Assembly: GCF_900148515.1 (NCBI RefSeq)
Contig: NZ_FRXN01000002.1
Location: 186,001-250,000 of the forward strand
Direction: 5' to 3'
DNA: 64,000 nucleotides
DNA from: Algoriphagus zhangzhouensis
Lineage (GTDB): Bacteria; Bacteroidota; Bacteroidia; Cytophagales; Cyclobacteriaceae
Shown piece by piece: positions 1 through 8,048 of this stretch. The translations under genes were made by a program, and so were the position numbers. Each line of letters starts with the position of its first letter. Position 1 is the stretch's first letter. The notes beneath the pieces are model-generated. The model searched no databases and had not been told where the DNA came from. It was given only the letters and a program-made list of their open reading frames with translations.

Positions 1-110
1 TAAACTTCATCAGACAATCCCAGCTTCTCAGCTGCAATGTTGAATCGTTCCATCATTGACTCCAGTGGATTCTCTTTATCCTTAATCGGAGCCGGTTCAA
101 TGTAAGCCAT
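1..110 (-). CDS. Glu/Leu/Phe/Val dehydrogenase, N-terminal fragment (runs off the left edge)
   Basis: Only the first 36 codons lie in the window; the gene continues past base 1. The start is the ATG at 110, and the peptide opens MAYIEPAPIKDKENP and goes on with an ESMMERF segment. From memory this opening is typical of Bacteroidota Glu/Leu/Phe/Val dehydrogenases, which interconvert glutamate and 2-oxoglutarate. No catalytic domain is visible, so the call rests on the N-terminus alone. A TAATTTTG -7 box 34 bases upstream suggests its own promoter, placed between it and the end of cdsA. Confidence 0.6.
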   Translation of the reverse strand, partial: MAYIEPAPIKDKENPLESMMERFNIAAEKLGLSDEV

Positions 111-143
111 ATTGGGTTTTTATTATGATAGTGAAATGCGACG

Positions 144-151
144 CAAAATTA
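144..151 (-). promoter_or_regulatory. Candidate -7 box (TAATTTTG) for the dehydrogenase gene
   Basis: On the minus strand TAATTTTG matches the Bacteroidota -7 consensus TAnnTTTG exactly, 34 bases before the ATG at 110. No TTG was found at the preferred 19-21 base spacing, so the -33 element is weak or absent. Confidence 0.4.
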
Positions 152-180
152 AATAGATTTTTAGTTTCCCCCGCCTTCAA

Positions 181-1020
181 TTAGAAGATTTTCAAAAAGG
201 CGGTAATAAATGGGGCCGATAATAACAATCCGTCAAAACGGTCCATAAATCCTCCATGTCCTGGAAGTACCGAACCTGAGTCTTTGATTTCAATAGATCT
301 CTTAAAAAGTGACTCAATTAGGTCTCCATATGTACCTGCTATAATGATAATCCCAGCGATCACCAACCACTTCCAATCCTGAATGGAATGAAAATATCTT
401 GCTATCAAAAATGAAACGGCAATCGCAGAAAACGCTCCTCCCAAAAAACCTTCCCAGGACTTTTTAGGTGATACTCTTTCAAATAGTTTGGTCTTCCCAA
501 ACTTGGTTCCTGCAAAGTAGGCTCCTGTATCACTTGCCCATAGAATAAGCAAGCAGCCTAATAGAATCTCGTAATGATAAACTTTGTCCACAGAAAACAC
601 TGCAAGGTTTAGCAGTGAAAACGGAACTGCCACATAAAAGATTCCTAAATAGGTAAAAGCTACGCCTGTAAATGGCTTTTTATCGGTCTTTTTATAGAGT
701 TTGATAAAGAATACCAAGGATAGGATTGGGAAAATCAGGAAAAGGTATTCGTTGGGAAACTGCTCTTTCTCAATCAGGAACGTCACCGTAAAAGTCAACA
801 ATCCCAAAATCGTCCCGAAACTCTTTAATGGAAGCATTCCATCCAAGCCGCAAAGTTTATAAAACTCCATTTGCGCAAAGCCTAGAATGCAGGCAAACAC
901 CAAGAAATAAGTCCAGTCTGAGAAAATAATTGCAGAAATTACCACTACAGCTCCTATAGCGGCGGTAATTGCTCTTTGACCCAGGTTGCTGTAATTATTA
1001 ATATTAAAACGAGATCTCAT
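181..1020 (-). CDS. cdsA: Phosphatidate cytidylyltransferase (CDP-diglyceride synthase)
   Basis: Makes CDP-diacylglycerol from phosphatidic acid and CTP in the inner membrane, the branch point for phospholipid synthesis. The 279-residue protein is a multi-spanning membrane protein. Near the C-terminus (about residues 237-263) it carries the complete CdsA signature: SLFKRS, then KDSGS, then PGHGGFMDRFD. Upstream are the conserved SDTGAY (about 163) and SPKKSWEG (about 184) segments. The length is normal for the family. The start overlaps the preceding DUF2007 gene by 17 bases, so the two are probably translationally linked. Confidence 0.95.
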   Translation of the reverse strand: MRSRFNINNYSNLGQRAITAAIGAVVVISAIIFSDWTYFLVFACILGFAQMEFYKLCGLDGMLPLKSFGTILGLLTFTVTFLIEKEQFPNEYLFLIFPILSLVFFIKLYKKTDKKPFTGVAFTYLGIFYVAVPFSLLNLAVFSVDKVYHYEILLGCLLILWASDTGAYFAGTKFGKTKLFERVSPKKSWEGFLGGAFSAIAVSFLIARYFHSIQDWKWLVIAGIIIIAGTYGDLIESLFKRSIEIKDSGSVLPGHGGFMDRFDGLLLSAPFITAFLKIF

Positions 1021-1210
1021 TCTGGATAATGTTTGTTGCTTTTAGGAGGTTTTCGCGACTGACGTGAACTTCATTCATCCCAAAAACATTATACACTGTC
1101 TCTTTTTTATTTAAGACAACAGCTGGGATTTCATTCTCCTCCAGCACCCCTTTTACGATTTCAGCCCTTACAGGCACTTCAGTTTCATAGACTTTAATCC
1201 AATTCTCCAT
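1004..1210 (-). CDS. DUF2007-type small protein
   Basis: A 68-residue protein starting at the ATG at 1210 (MENWIKVYETEV). A further 14 codons upstream are open, but using them would deepen the overlap with the CPBP gene from 17 to 59 bases. The segments AEIVKGVLEENEIPAVVLNK and NEVHVSRENLLKA resemble DUF2007, a small alpha/beta putative signal-transducing domain related to PII-like folds. No membrane segment or catalytic motif is visible. It overlaps both neighbours by 17 bases. The molecular role is unknown. Confidence 0.75.
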   Translation of the reverse strand: MENWIKVYETEVPVRAEIVKGVLEENEIPAVVLNKKETVYNVFGMNEVHVSRENLLKATNIIQNEISF

Positions 1211-2138
1211 CCGGTTCGGGCTTATTTTTTTGAAGGTAATAGATTCCCGCAATAAGGACTAATAATCCTACCAAAGCCATAGGATAAGACACTGTATCTG
1301 TGGATTCAATATCAAATTCTATCATTCCTTGATTGGAAGCATAGACCATTAAAACAGTAAAAGTATTATTGATAATATGGGCTAAAATAGGATAAACAAG
1401 ACTTCCTGTGAATACATACATATATCCGAACATCGCGCCTAAGAATACTCTTGGCAAAAAGCCGTAGAACTGTACATGGATAGCAGAGAAAATAATTGCC
1501 GACAACCAAATTCCCCAATGCACTGAGCCAGTATATAAATGCATTTTTGGCTGGAGTACTCCTCTAAAAAACATCTCCTCACCGATTCCTGCCAAAACCC
1601 CAATCACCAAAATCCCCGCCAGTAACTCTGGGATCGTCTGGAAATCTGTCAAATACTTGGTCATCTCCATCAACTGCTCCTCCATGGATCTCATCCATGC
1701 TTCCAATGAAGCCATAGATTCCGGAAGTACCATTTGAGAATTCCAGTAAATCAACAGTGCATTGAAGAACATTCCTCCAAAAGTAATCCCAAGTGCAACC
1801 CAGAATTTCTTGTTATTGAACCGAGAAAGCTGCAAATCCCATTTCAAATTCGCTTTATCTAGCCAATGAATAATAATCCAAGCAGTTAGCCAAAACCCGA
1901 TACCTGAACCTAAACCTTGTATAAACAACATTGCCATCCGTCCATTTGGGATGGTATCATCCCCTTGCATCAAGGACATTATTTCCTCAATTGAGATATT
2001 AAAAAGGGGAACCGCGAGAGCTAAGGCTATTCCTTGAAGTAAAATAAGGACGCCAAGTGACACTAAAACAATGACTACCAGAGCCAAGAGCCAGCTTTTC
2101 CGCTTGGCTATTTCTGAATGAGTTTCGTAAATCTCCAT
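1194..2138 (-). CDS. CPBP-family intramembrane metalloprotease
   Basis: A 314-residue protein with about eight hydrophobic segments. It has the three CPBP (Abi) motifs. EExxxR is seen as GEEMFFR (E187, E188, R192). FxxxH is seen as FSAIH (H221). The third, HxxxN, is seen as HIINN (H254, N258). Relatives are Rce1-like glutamate-type or metal-dependent membrane proteases, or proteins acting in envelope processing; the substrate cannot be told. It is first in a leftward unit with DUF2007 and cdsA, and divergent from dusB across only 37 bases. Confidence 0.85.
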   Translation of the reverse strand: MEIYETHSEIAKRKSWLLALVVIVLVSLGVLILLQGIALALAVPLFNISIEEIMSLMQGDDTIPNGRMAMLFIQGLGSGIGFWLTAWIIIHWLDKANLKWDLQLSRFNNKKFWVALGITFGGMFFNALLIYWNSQMVLPESMASLEAWMRSMEEQLMEMTKYLTDFQTIPELLAGILVIGVLAGIGEEMFFRGVLQPKMHLYTGSVHWGIWLSAIIFSAIHVQFYGFLPRVFLGAMFGYMYVFTGSLVYPILAHIINNTFTVLMVYASNQGMIEFDIESTDTVSYPMALVGLLVLIAGIYYLQKNKPEPDGELD

Positions 2139-2166
2139 ATTTGGACGTAAATTTACGCCAAATTTA
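2139..2166 (-). promoter_or_regulatory. Divergent promoter region with a near-perfect 25-bp palindrome
   Basis: The 37 bases between the CPBP and dusB start codons hold ATTTGG-A-CGTAAA/TTTACG-CCAAAT (2139-2163), a palindrome with one bulged base. On the minus strand TAAATTTG (2159-2166) fits the TAnnTTTG -7 box for the CPBP unit. The mirror position on the plus strand reads CATATTTG, one mismatch from consensus, and could serve dusB. Confidence 0.4.
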
Positions 2167-2175
2167 TAATTAGCA

Positions 2176-3171
2176 GTGGTAAAGATAGGAAACTTAGAAC
2201 TCGGAGATTATCCCCTTTTACTAGCACCCATGGAAGATGTGAGTGATCCACCATTCCGTGCAGTATGTAAACAAAATGGAGCTGATTTAATGTACACCGA
2301 GTTTATCAGTTCGGAAGGGCTCATTAGAGATGCTGCCAAAAGCGTGCAAAAACTGGATATTTTCGACTACGAAAAGCCAATCGGGATTCAGATTTTCGGA
2401 AATGAAATCGAATCAATGAGGGAAGCAGCGGAGATTGTGGAGGAGGCCAAACCAGATATTTTGGATATTAACTACGGCTGTCCTGTTAATAAAGTAGCCT
2501 GTAAAGGTGCTGGCGCTGGAATTCTATTGGACATCGATAAGATGGTGTCAATGACTGCTGAGATCGTCAAGGCTGTAAAGATTCCAGTGACGGTAAAAAC
2601 CCGTTTAGGCTGGGACAATGATACAATTCGCATCGTTGAGGTTGCTGAAAGACTCCAAGATGTAGGAATCCAAGCTATCAGCATACATGCAAGAACCCGA
2701 AAGCAGATGTATAAAGGTGAAGCTGATTGGTCTTATTTGAATTTGGTGAAAGACAACCCAAGACTTCATATCCCTGTTTTTGGAAATGGAGATATTGATA
2801 CGCCAGAAAGAGCTGCTGAATACAAAGCAAAATACAATGTGGATGGAATGATGATCGGAAGGGCATCAATCGGCTACCCTTGGATTTTCAATGAAATCAA
2901 ACATTATCTCTCCACTGGCGAAAAACTTGCCGCGCCTACCCTAGATGAAAGAATTGCAGTAGCTAAAAAGCACCTAGACTTCTCTGTAGAATGGAAAGGT
3001 GAAAAACTGGGGATATTAGAAATGAGAAGGCATTACACCAATTATTTTCGAGGCATGCCCAACTTCAAACAATACCGAACTGAAATGGTCACCTCAGACA
3101 CTTATGAGGAGGTTTGTGCGATCTTGGATCAAGTCGCCAAGGTTTATGCAGACTACGAATTTTCCGTTTAA
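2176..3171 (+). CDS. dusB: tRNA-dihydrouridine synthase, DusB type
   Basis: An FMN enzyme that reduces uridines of tRNA to dihydrouridine with NADPH. The 331-residue protein opens with the family segment PLLLAPMEDVSDPPFR. It carries INYGCPVNKVACKGAGA with the catalytic Cys102, plus SIHARTR and DGMMIGRASIGYPW of the FMN-binding TIM barrel. The start is GTG at 2176 (VVKIGNLELG in plain translation); no in-frame ATG gives a better N-terminus. It is monocistronic, with a terminator right after the stop codon. Confidence 0.93.
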   Translation: MVKIGNLELGDYPLLLAPMEDVSDPPFRAVCKQNGADLMYTEFISSEGLIRDAAKSVQKLDIFDYEKPIGIQIFGNEIESMREAAEIVEEAKPDILDINYGCPVNKVACKGAGAGILLDIDKMVSMTAEIVKAVKIPVTVKTRLGWDNDTIRIVEVAERLQDVGIQAISIHARTRKQMYKGEADWSYLNLVKDNPRLHIPVFGNGDIDTPERAAEYKAKYNVDGMMIGRASIGYPWIFNEIKHYLSTGEKLAAPTLDERIAVAKKHLDFSVEWKGEKLGILEMRRHYTNYFRGMPNFKQYRTEMVTSDTYEEVCAILDQVAKVYADYEFSV

Positions 3172-3178
3172 ATAATTG

Positions 3179-3212
3179 AGCCTTAGATTTTTTGTCTAAG
3201 GCTTCTTTTTTT
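3179..3212 (+). terminator. Intrinsic terminator after dusB
   Basis: AGCCTTAGA (3179-3187) pairs with TCTAAGGCT (3195-3203) around a 7-base loop, and a T-run (3206-3212) follows. It lies 8 bases after the dusB stop. Confidence 0.85.
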
Positions 3213-3268
3213 AATGCTAATCTAGATTGGATTTGCTTTTTTTGCTTTCGATTTCAACCACCAGCTGA

Positions 3269-4168
3269 ATGTCCACAGGCACCTCCGAAAACAACTTAAA
3301 AAATTGGTCTTATTTAGGCATCCTAGCTTTGGTTTGGGGTAGCTCATTTATTTTGATCAAGAGAGGCCTAGAGGTTTTCTCTCCAGGTGAATTGGGAGCG
3401 TATCGAGTTGTTGCCGCTGCGACTTTTCTTCTTCCTTTGTCACTTCCTCGCGTTAGACATCTTAAGGCCAGCCAAATCCAAAATTTGATTTTGGTTGGCT
3501 TAGTCGGGAGTTTTATCCCGGCATTCCTTTTTGCAAAAGCTCAAACACAACTTTCGAGCTCCCTGACAAGTGTTTTGAATGCTTTGACTCCATTATTTGT
3601 GGTTTTAGTAGGCTGGATTTTCTTTGGATCTAGGATCACCAGACAAAACCTTATTGGCTTAGCGATCGCGTTTATTGGGGTAACAATCTTAGTCATGGCC
3701 AAAGAAGGCGCTGGATTCGGAGCATTTTCAGATATCAATGCCTATGCGTTTTTTGTGATCCTTGCCTGCACTTGCTATGGATTCAATTTGAACCTAATCA
3801 AATTCAGATTTGATGAATTAAAACCCATAGAAATCACAGCTATTTCCCTGTTGATGGTTTTACCAGTAGCATTGATCTATTTGATGATGGGGACTCAGTT
3901 TTCCTACAAACTAGCAACTGTGGATGGAGCTTGGAGAGCATTAGGATATGTTACTTTATTGGGAGTAATGGGCACAGCTTTGGCGCTGATCCTTTTCAAT
4001 ATGATGGTCAAGACAGCCAGTCCTGTTTTCGCCAGTTCGGTAACTTATTTAATCCCAATTGTAGCCATCATGTGGGGCGTTTGGGATGGAGAAATCCTTC
4101 TTTGGGGCCATTATTTAGGATTTGCAGCCGTGATTTTTGGAGTCTGGGTTGGGAATCGGAAGAAGTAG
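3269..4168 (+). CDS. EamA/DMT-family transporter
   Basis: A 299-residue membrane protein with about ten hydrophobic helices in two similar halves, typical of the drug/metabolite transporter superfamily. The early segment LALVWGSSFILIKRGLE is the usual EamA entry, and the second half repeats the pattern around ILACTCYGFNLNLIKF. The start is the ATG at 3269. The transported compound cannot be inferred. Its stop codon sits inside a 17-bp tandem duplication shared with the convergent next gene. Confidence 0.85.
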   Translation: MSTGTSENNLKNWSYLGILALVWGSSFILIKRGLEVFSPGELGAYRVVAAATFLLPLSLPRVRHLKASQIQNLILVGLVGSFIPAFLFAKAQTQLSSSLTSVLNALTPLFVVLVGWIFFGSRITRQNLIGLAIAFIGVTILVMAKEGAGFGAFSDINAYAFFVILACTCYGFNLNLIKFRFDELKPIEITAISLLMVLPVALIYLMMGTQFSYKLATVDGAWRALGYVTLLGVMGTALALILFNMMVKTASPVFASSVTYLIPIVAIMWGVWDGEILLWGHYLGFAAVIFGVWVGNRKK

Positions 4169-4194
4169 CTATTCCTTAGAAGTAGCTATTCCTT
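4161..4194. repeat. Perfect 17-bp tandem duplication spanning two convergent stop codons
   Basis: AGAAGTAGCTATTCCTT occurs at 4161-4177 and again, immediately adjacent, at 4178-4194. The first copy contains the TAG stop of the EamA gene (plus strand). The second contains the TAG stop of the M23-like gene (minus strand, 4186-4188). Confidence 0.95.
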
Positions 4195-5076
4195 CCTATA
4201 AGATTTGAGTTCTTTCTTTGTCATTTCCTGAGTTATAACTTCCTCTGGAAAAGTCACCTCAAAAGGGCCGTAATTTTCCAAAAAAAACGACTGCCCTTCA
4301 ACAGCAAATTTTACAGGAATTGCTTCATTTTTTATTGATCCTTCTTCGTCCTTCACCACCACATAGACTAACATTCTAACATGCTTACCATGTTGATAAT
4401 TCTCTCCTGCAGAGGTAGCCAATACATCACCAGGGAATACTTCCTGGCCCAATTTCACTTTCTGGGAACCTGATTTCAAAACCATGATTTTGGTAATCTT
4501 ACCGTCTTCATGGTAAATCTCAATAAAATTTTCAGATCGATTAAAATCCAGTTTTTCTGAGGAGCCTTCATTTTCCATACTCATAGCAGCAATAATTCCT
4601 TTTCTAGGAGCAACAATTTCCACTTCTTCATCAAATAAAAAGGCTAAACCAGCATACTCATCTTTTTCTTCTTTGGGCTGTAGGACGTTTTCGATATGAG
4701 TCATTGATGAGGCTCTAACCATAGCTCCTTCTTTGACTGGAACTAAGTAAATAGGCTCGCCTTTAGTTTTGCCGTAAATGTTCCCTTTTACATAAGTGTA
4801 TTTATATGAATAATTAGTTCTTCTTGTGGATAAAACTGGTCTGAGGGTAGTTAGTTTTCCTTTACCAGGATAAGCTACTGCTATAACTCTAGGACCACTG
4901 GATGTAGAAAGGTTCAATAAAACAGGAAACTCTAACAATACCGTATAGGTCATTTTGCTATTATTGGTATAGGTTAAAGTAATTATGCCTTTATCGTCTC
5001 TTTCCGATTTTACTTTGATTTGAGAATAAGCAGAGAAAGAAAAAGTCAATACTAAAAAGGTAAATAAGTATTTCAT
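4186..5076 (-). CDS. Secreted protein with a degenerate M23 (LytM-like) domain
   Basis: A 296-residue protein with a clear signal peptide (residues 1-18, ending SAYS). The C-terminal half resembles the LytM/M23 beta fold: APRKGIIAAM, ENFIEIYHEDGKITK, then VKLGQEVFPGDVLATS and a GKHVRMLVYV strand. The zinc ligands of active M23 endopeptidases are not seen: no HxxxD at the first strand, and the usual HxH reads HVR. It is therefore probably not a peptidase but a binding or regulatory relative. The N-terminal 130 residues are not recognised. It is convergent with the EamA gene. Confidence 0.65.
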   Translation of the reverse strand: MKYLFTFLVLTFSFSAYSQIKVKSERDDKGIITLTYTNNSKMTYTVLLEFPVLLNLSTSSGPRVIAVAYPGKGKLTTLRPVLSTRRTNYSYKYTYVKGNIYGKTKGEPIYLVPVKEGAMVRASSMTHIENVLQPKEEKDEYAGLAFLFDEEVEIVAPRKGIIAAMSMENEGSSEKLDFNRSENFIEIYHEDGKITKIMVLKSGSQKVKLGQEVFPGDVLATSAGENYQHGKHVRMLVYVVVKDEEGSIKNEAIPVKFAVEGQSFFLENYGPFEVTFPEEVITQEMTKKELKSYRKE

Positions 5077-5138
5077 TGAAAATGATTTTAGGATAGAAAA
5101 CTAAAACCATCTTATAAAATTTCAAATTTTTTATCGAC

Positions 5139-6212
5139 TTAAAATTCTTTCATCCTCTCACGCCAAGCGAAAGCAAGCATTGGCAATTGCTGATAGCTGT
5201 TAATCCCAGCTTTGACACCTTGTGATTTCAGGAAAATATCATTGGTCTTCTGACTCAATTCGATGGAAATAGGCTTATACTTTTCATTCATAGCCTGGAT
5301 TGCCCGAATGTCATTTTTAATTCCTTGATCCAAAGTCTTGACCCACTCTTTATAATCTTCGGGAGCCATTTTATAATAATCCCGAACTTGATACATCAGC
5401 AATCGAAGATGTCCAGAATAGCGTAGAAGGGGATCTGGAGAGTTTGTACTTATCACCCAAGCGATAAAATTCGCCTCGCCCTCATTGGTCACTCCGTAAC
5501 TGTGGGCCATTTCATGAGCAACAGTAAAAGGCTGCTCCAAAGGATGCAAAGAAGGATCGATATAGCTTTCACCTGTGTAAGGAAAGTAGATACCCAAAAT
5601 CCCCATTTTTCTCATAAATCCCGGAGGAGGAAATAATTTAGTTCTAGGTTTACCTGTAAAATTCAACCCTAACACATCCAGATTCTCACCCATGTTATTT
5701 CTAACAACCCTTTCCAAATCTGGGTAAGAAATAATTCCTTCGATTGCTGAAGTATCTCCAGTTAATAGATATCTAGATTGAGTTGCCAATCTTTGGGTAA
5801 TCCTTATCTCAGACTCCACCTGTTCCAAATTCAAGGATTTCGGGGTTAAAGAAAGTTGCTTAAAAATCGGGGTTCGCTGATAATTGAAGCCCCATAAGAC
5901 CAAAAAGAAAAAAACTAAGGCCCCGAGAGCGTTCAGCAAAGACCTAATTGAAAAAATTGCTTTAGACTTCCACCCTTCTTTTTTCAGAAATCTTCTAAGA
6001 AATATTCCCAAAAGAATAAGTATGGATAGTATAAACAAATAAACGCTGGGGAATGGCAGATACCCCAGCGTTTTATCAATCACATTCCGGATTACCGGAA
6101 AGAATTTTCTAGAATAGATTTCATCTGTTGCCTCTGGATATTGAGCAGCGATCCATCGAATACCTAAAGCAATTAAGCCTAATAGTGCCCAGGACCAATC
6201 TCTCTTACCCAT
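5139..6212 (-). CDS. DUF3810 membrane protein with a zinc-metalloprotease motif
   Basis: A 357-residue protein starting at the ATG at 6212 (MGKRDWSWALLG); a TTG one codon earlier is less likely. It has three N-terminal hydrophobic segments (about 8-24, 56-74 and 92-110). A soluble domain follows with AHEMAHSYGVTNEGEANFIAW, read here as HEMAH (about 233-237) with a downstream Glu (about 246), a gluzincin-like zinc site. The conserved KLFPPPGFM precedes it. This matches DUF3810, a Bacteroidota/Firmicutes family of unknown function. The stop is 10 bases from the nfu-like gene upstream, suggesting co-transcription. Confidence 0.8.
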   Translation of the reverse strand: MGKRDWSWALLGLIALGIRWIAAQYPEATDEIYSRKFFPVIRNVIDKTLGYLPFPSVYLFILSILILLGIFLRRFLKKEGWKSKAIFSIRSLLNALGALVFFFLVLWGFNYQRTPIFKQLSLTPKSLNLEQVESEIRITQRLATQSRYLLTGDTSAIEGIISYPDLERVVRNNMGENLDVLGLNFTGKPRTKLFPPPGFMRKMGILGIYFPYTGESYIDPSLHPLEQPFTVAHEMAHSYGVTNEGEANFIAWVISTNSPDPLLRYSGHLRLLMYQVRDYYKMAPEDYKEWVKTLDQGIKNDIRAIQAMNEKYKPISIELSQKTNDIFLKSQGVKAGINSYQQLPMLAFAWRERMKEF

Positions 6213-6222
6213 CAATCAACAA

Positions 6223-6807
6223 TCAAATACCTTCTGCTTCCACTTCCTTCACATCATCAGGAAGCATACGGGTTAGCAAGTTTTGAATTCCGGCTTTCAA
6301 AGTGATCGTACTAGAAGGACATCCAGAACAAGAACCCTGAAGCAATACCTTCACAACGCCGTCTTTGAATGAATGGAACACTATTGCTCCTCCATCTTGC
6401 TCAACAGCAGGTCTGATGTATTCATCCAAAATCCCTTTGATCTTCTTGACCACTTCAGAATCATTTTCATCAAATAGAGGATCCTTGTCCAAAACTACCT
6501 GAACTGGCTTTTTACCAGCTTCTAAATAATCTTTGATATGATCTCTGATGATATGCTGAATTTCTGGCCATTCCACATCTTCAGACTTGGTTACGGTCAC
6601 AAAGTTGGAAGCTATAAATACCCGCTGAACAGCAGCAAAATTGAATAATTCTTTCGCCAAAGGGCTATTTTCAGTGCTTTTCTCATCTGGATAGTCAAAG
6701 CTAAGACCATCTTCGACCAGCATGAAATTGGCCACAAATTTCAAAGAGTTCGGATTCGGATTTGCCTCCATATAGAGGTGAACCGGTTTAGCTTGTGCTT
6801 TTAGCAT
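6223..6807 (-). CDS. Nfu-type iron-sulfur cluster scaffold/carrier protein
   Basis: A 194-residue protein with two domains: an Nfu N-terminal domain (about 8-95, starting HLYMEANPNPNSLKF) and a NifU C-terminal domain (about 110-190). The latter contains RPAVEQDGGAIVF and the cluster-binding CxxC in GSCSGCPSS (C160, C163). Such proteins carry Fe-S clusters to apo-enzymes in the cytoplasm. It probably heads a short transcript with the DUF3810 gene 10 bases downstream. Confidence 0.9.
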   Translation of the reverse strand: MLKAQAKPVHLYMEANPNPNSLKFVANFMLVEDGLSFDYPDEKSTENSPLAKELFNFAAVQRVFIASNFVTVTKSEDVEWPEIQHIIRDHIKDYLEAGKKPVQVVLDKDPLFDENDSEVVKKIKGILDEYIRPAVEQDGGAIVFHSFKDGVVKVLLQGSCSGCPSSTITLKAGIQNLLTRMLPDDVKEVEAEGI

Positions 6808-6835
6808 AAGTCTTTCGTGTTTTTTTGAAATAAAC

Positions 6836-6865
6836 CCTTTGCAGGGGGATTAGTTCCTGCAAAGG
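6836..6865 (-). terminator. Perfect 10-bp hairpin after the ThuA-like gene, possible terminator
   Basis: CCTTTGCAGG (6836-6845) pairs perfectly with CCTGCAAAGG (6856-6865) across a 10-base loop. It sits between the ThuA-like stop (6884) and the nfu-like start (6807). The following minus-strand sequence is only moderately T-rich, so termination is plausible but not certain. Confidence 0.5.
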
Positions 6866-6883
6866 TAATTTTCCTGAGGGAAA

Positions 6884-7618
6884 TTATTTCATTGGCTCCC
6901 CAGTAGCTGCATACCAGATGCCACCAGCTAAGTGTTTTAGGAAGTCAGCGTCTTGATATGCTGATTCTACGTGGCCCAAAGCAGTATAGAAAACTCTACC
7001 GCCATCAAATTCATGATACCAAGCCATTGGGTGATTATCACCATTCCCTTTGGCCGGCTTGTAAGTGCTCTCATCAGCCTTGATCAATACTTTGATATCA
7101 GGATTGATTTCTCTGAATTCATACAACTCATCATACCACAACCAGTTTTTAGGCAAATGCCAAGTAGCTGGATGGTTTTGATCTACCACTTCCAATCTCA
7201 AGGTCTGCTGAGCCGGGTGAGTCAAAAAGTAAGCGCCGATCATTTTATTATACCAAGGCCATTCGTACTCTGTATCTGTAGCGGAGTGAATACCCACTAC
7301 GCCTTTCCCACTTTGCACGAATTTTTGAAAAGCAGCTTTTTGTTCTGCATTGAAGATGGTTCCTGTAGTAGAAGCTAGGATTACAACATCGTATTTTTCG
7401 AGATTTTCATCTGTAAAAGCACCCGCATCCTCAGTCACATACACTCCAAAACCTTGGGTTTTACCCAAATTTTTCAAAGCCACTACTGCATCAGGAATAG
7501 ATTGGTGTCTAAATCCTGCAGTTTTACTAAATACAAGAGCTCGGAATTGCTGAGCACTAGCCACGAAGCTTAAGCAGAAAAAAACTGCAAAGGCTGAAAG
7601 GAATATTTTCAGTTTCAT
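6884..7618 (-). CDS. ThuA-like domain protein, secreted
   Basis: A 244-residue protein starting at the ATG at 7618, which gives a clean signal peptide (MKLKIFLSAFAVFFCLSFVASA); a longer reading frame upstream would bury it. The mature part has the ThuA fold landmarks: RALVFSKTAGFRHQSIPDAV near the start, VVILASTTG, GVVGIHSATDTEYEWPWY and HPMAWYHEFDGGRVFYTALGH. The ThuA family has a glutamine-amidotransferase-like flavodoxin fold and is linked to sugar-derivative use, such as trehalose and 3-keto sugars. The enzymatic activity is unsettled. Membership is firm; the substrate is unknown. Confidence 0.88.
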   Translation of the reverse strand: MKLKIFLSAFAVFFCLSFVASAQQFRALVFSKTAGFRHQSIPDAVVALKNLGKTQGFGVYVTEDAGAFTDENLEKYDVVILASTTGTIFNAEQKAAFQKFVQSGKGVVGIHSATDTEYEWPWYNKMIGAYFLTHPAQQTLRLEVVDQNHPATWHLPKNWLWYDELYEFREINPDIKVLIKADESTYKPAKGNGDNHPMAWYHEFDGGRVFYTALGHVESAYQDADFLKHLAGGIWYAATGEPMK

Positions 7619-8048
7619 AGGTTTTGGGTTGAATTTGTAAAGATTCGAAAATACAAAAACATCAGGCTTTAAGCCTATTTTTTTTACAATAGGCGAATTT
7701 AGCTTTATGATCATCTGCTATCCTTCAAAAAACCAATTATGGCCGTTTAAGTCTTAGATAATTTATACCAGAAATAAAGTGAATTTTTAAAGTAGACATG
7801 TTAAAACCATAGCATGACCAATCCAAAACCAATATTTCACCACTATAAAACCACTATTAAATTGGTTTTATAGTGGTGAAGTACTGATAACAGTTAGGTT
7901 CTTGGCTTTAATCCACATGACTTTGATACGGATTCAATCAGTGATAGGTGTGGTCTTTCTAAGCTTTGGTGACGGAGCTACCATTTGTCAACAGCAAGCA
8001 TACTAAATCACTTGTATCGGGAATAGTAATAAATCAAAATTTGAGGAT
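7619..8048. other. 430-bp gap between the ThuA-like and DUF4249 genes
   Basis: No convincing gene was seen here. The gap holds the upstream region of the ThuA-like gene, a strong 18-bp inverted repeat (7836-7880) and otherwise AT-rich sequence. Confidence 0.6.
7836..7880. repeat. Perfect 18-bp inverted repeat, 9-base spacer
   Basis: TTCACCACTATAAAACCA (7836-7853) is the exact reverse complement of TGGTTTTATAGTGGTGAA (7863-7880). No T-run follows on either strand, so it is not a classic terminator. It lies about 170 bases downstream of the DUF4249 stop. It may be a dispersed palindromic element or an mRNA 3'-end stabiliser. Confidence 0.9.
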
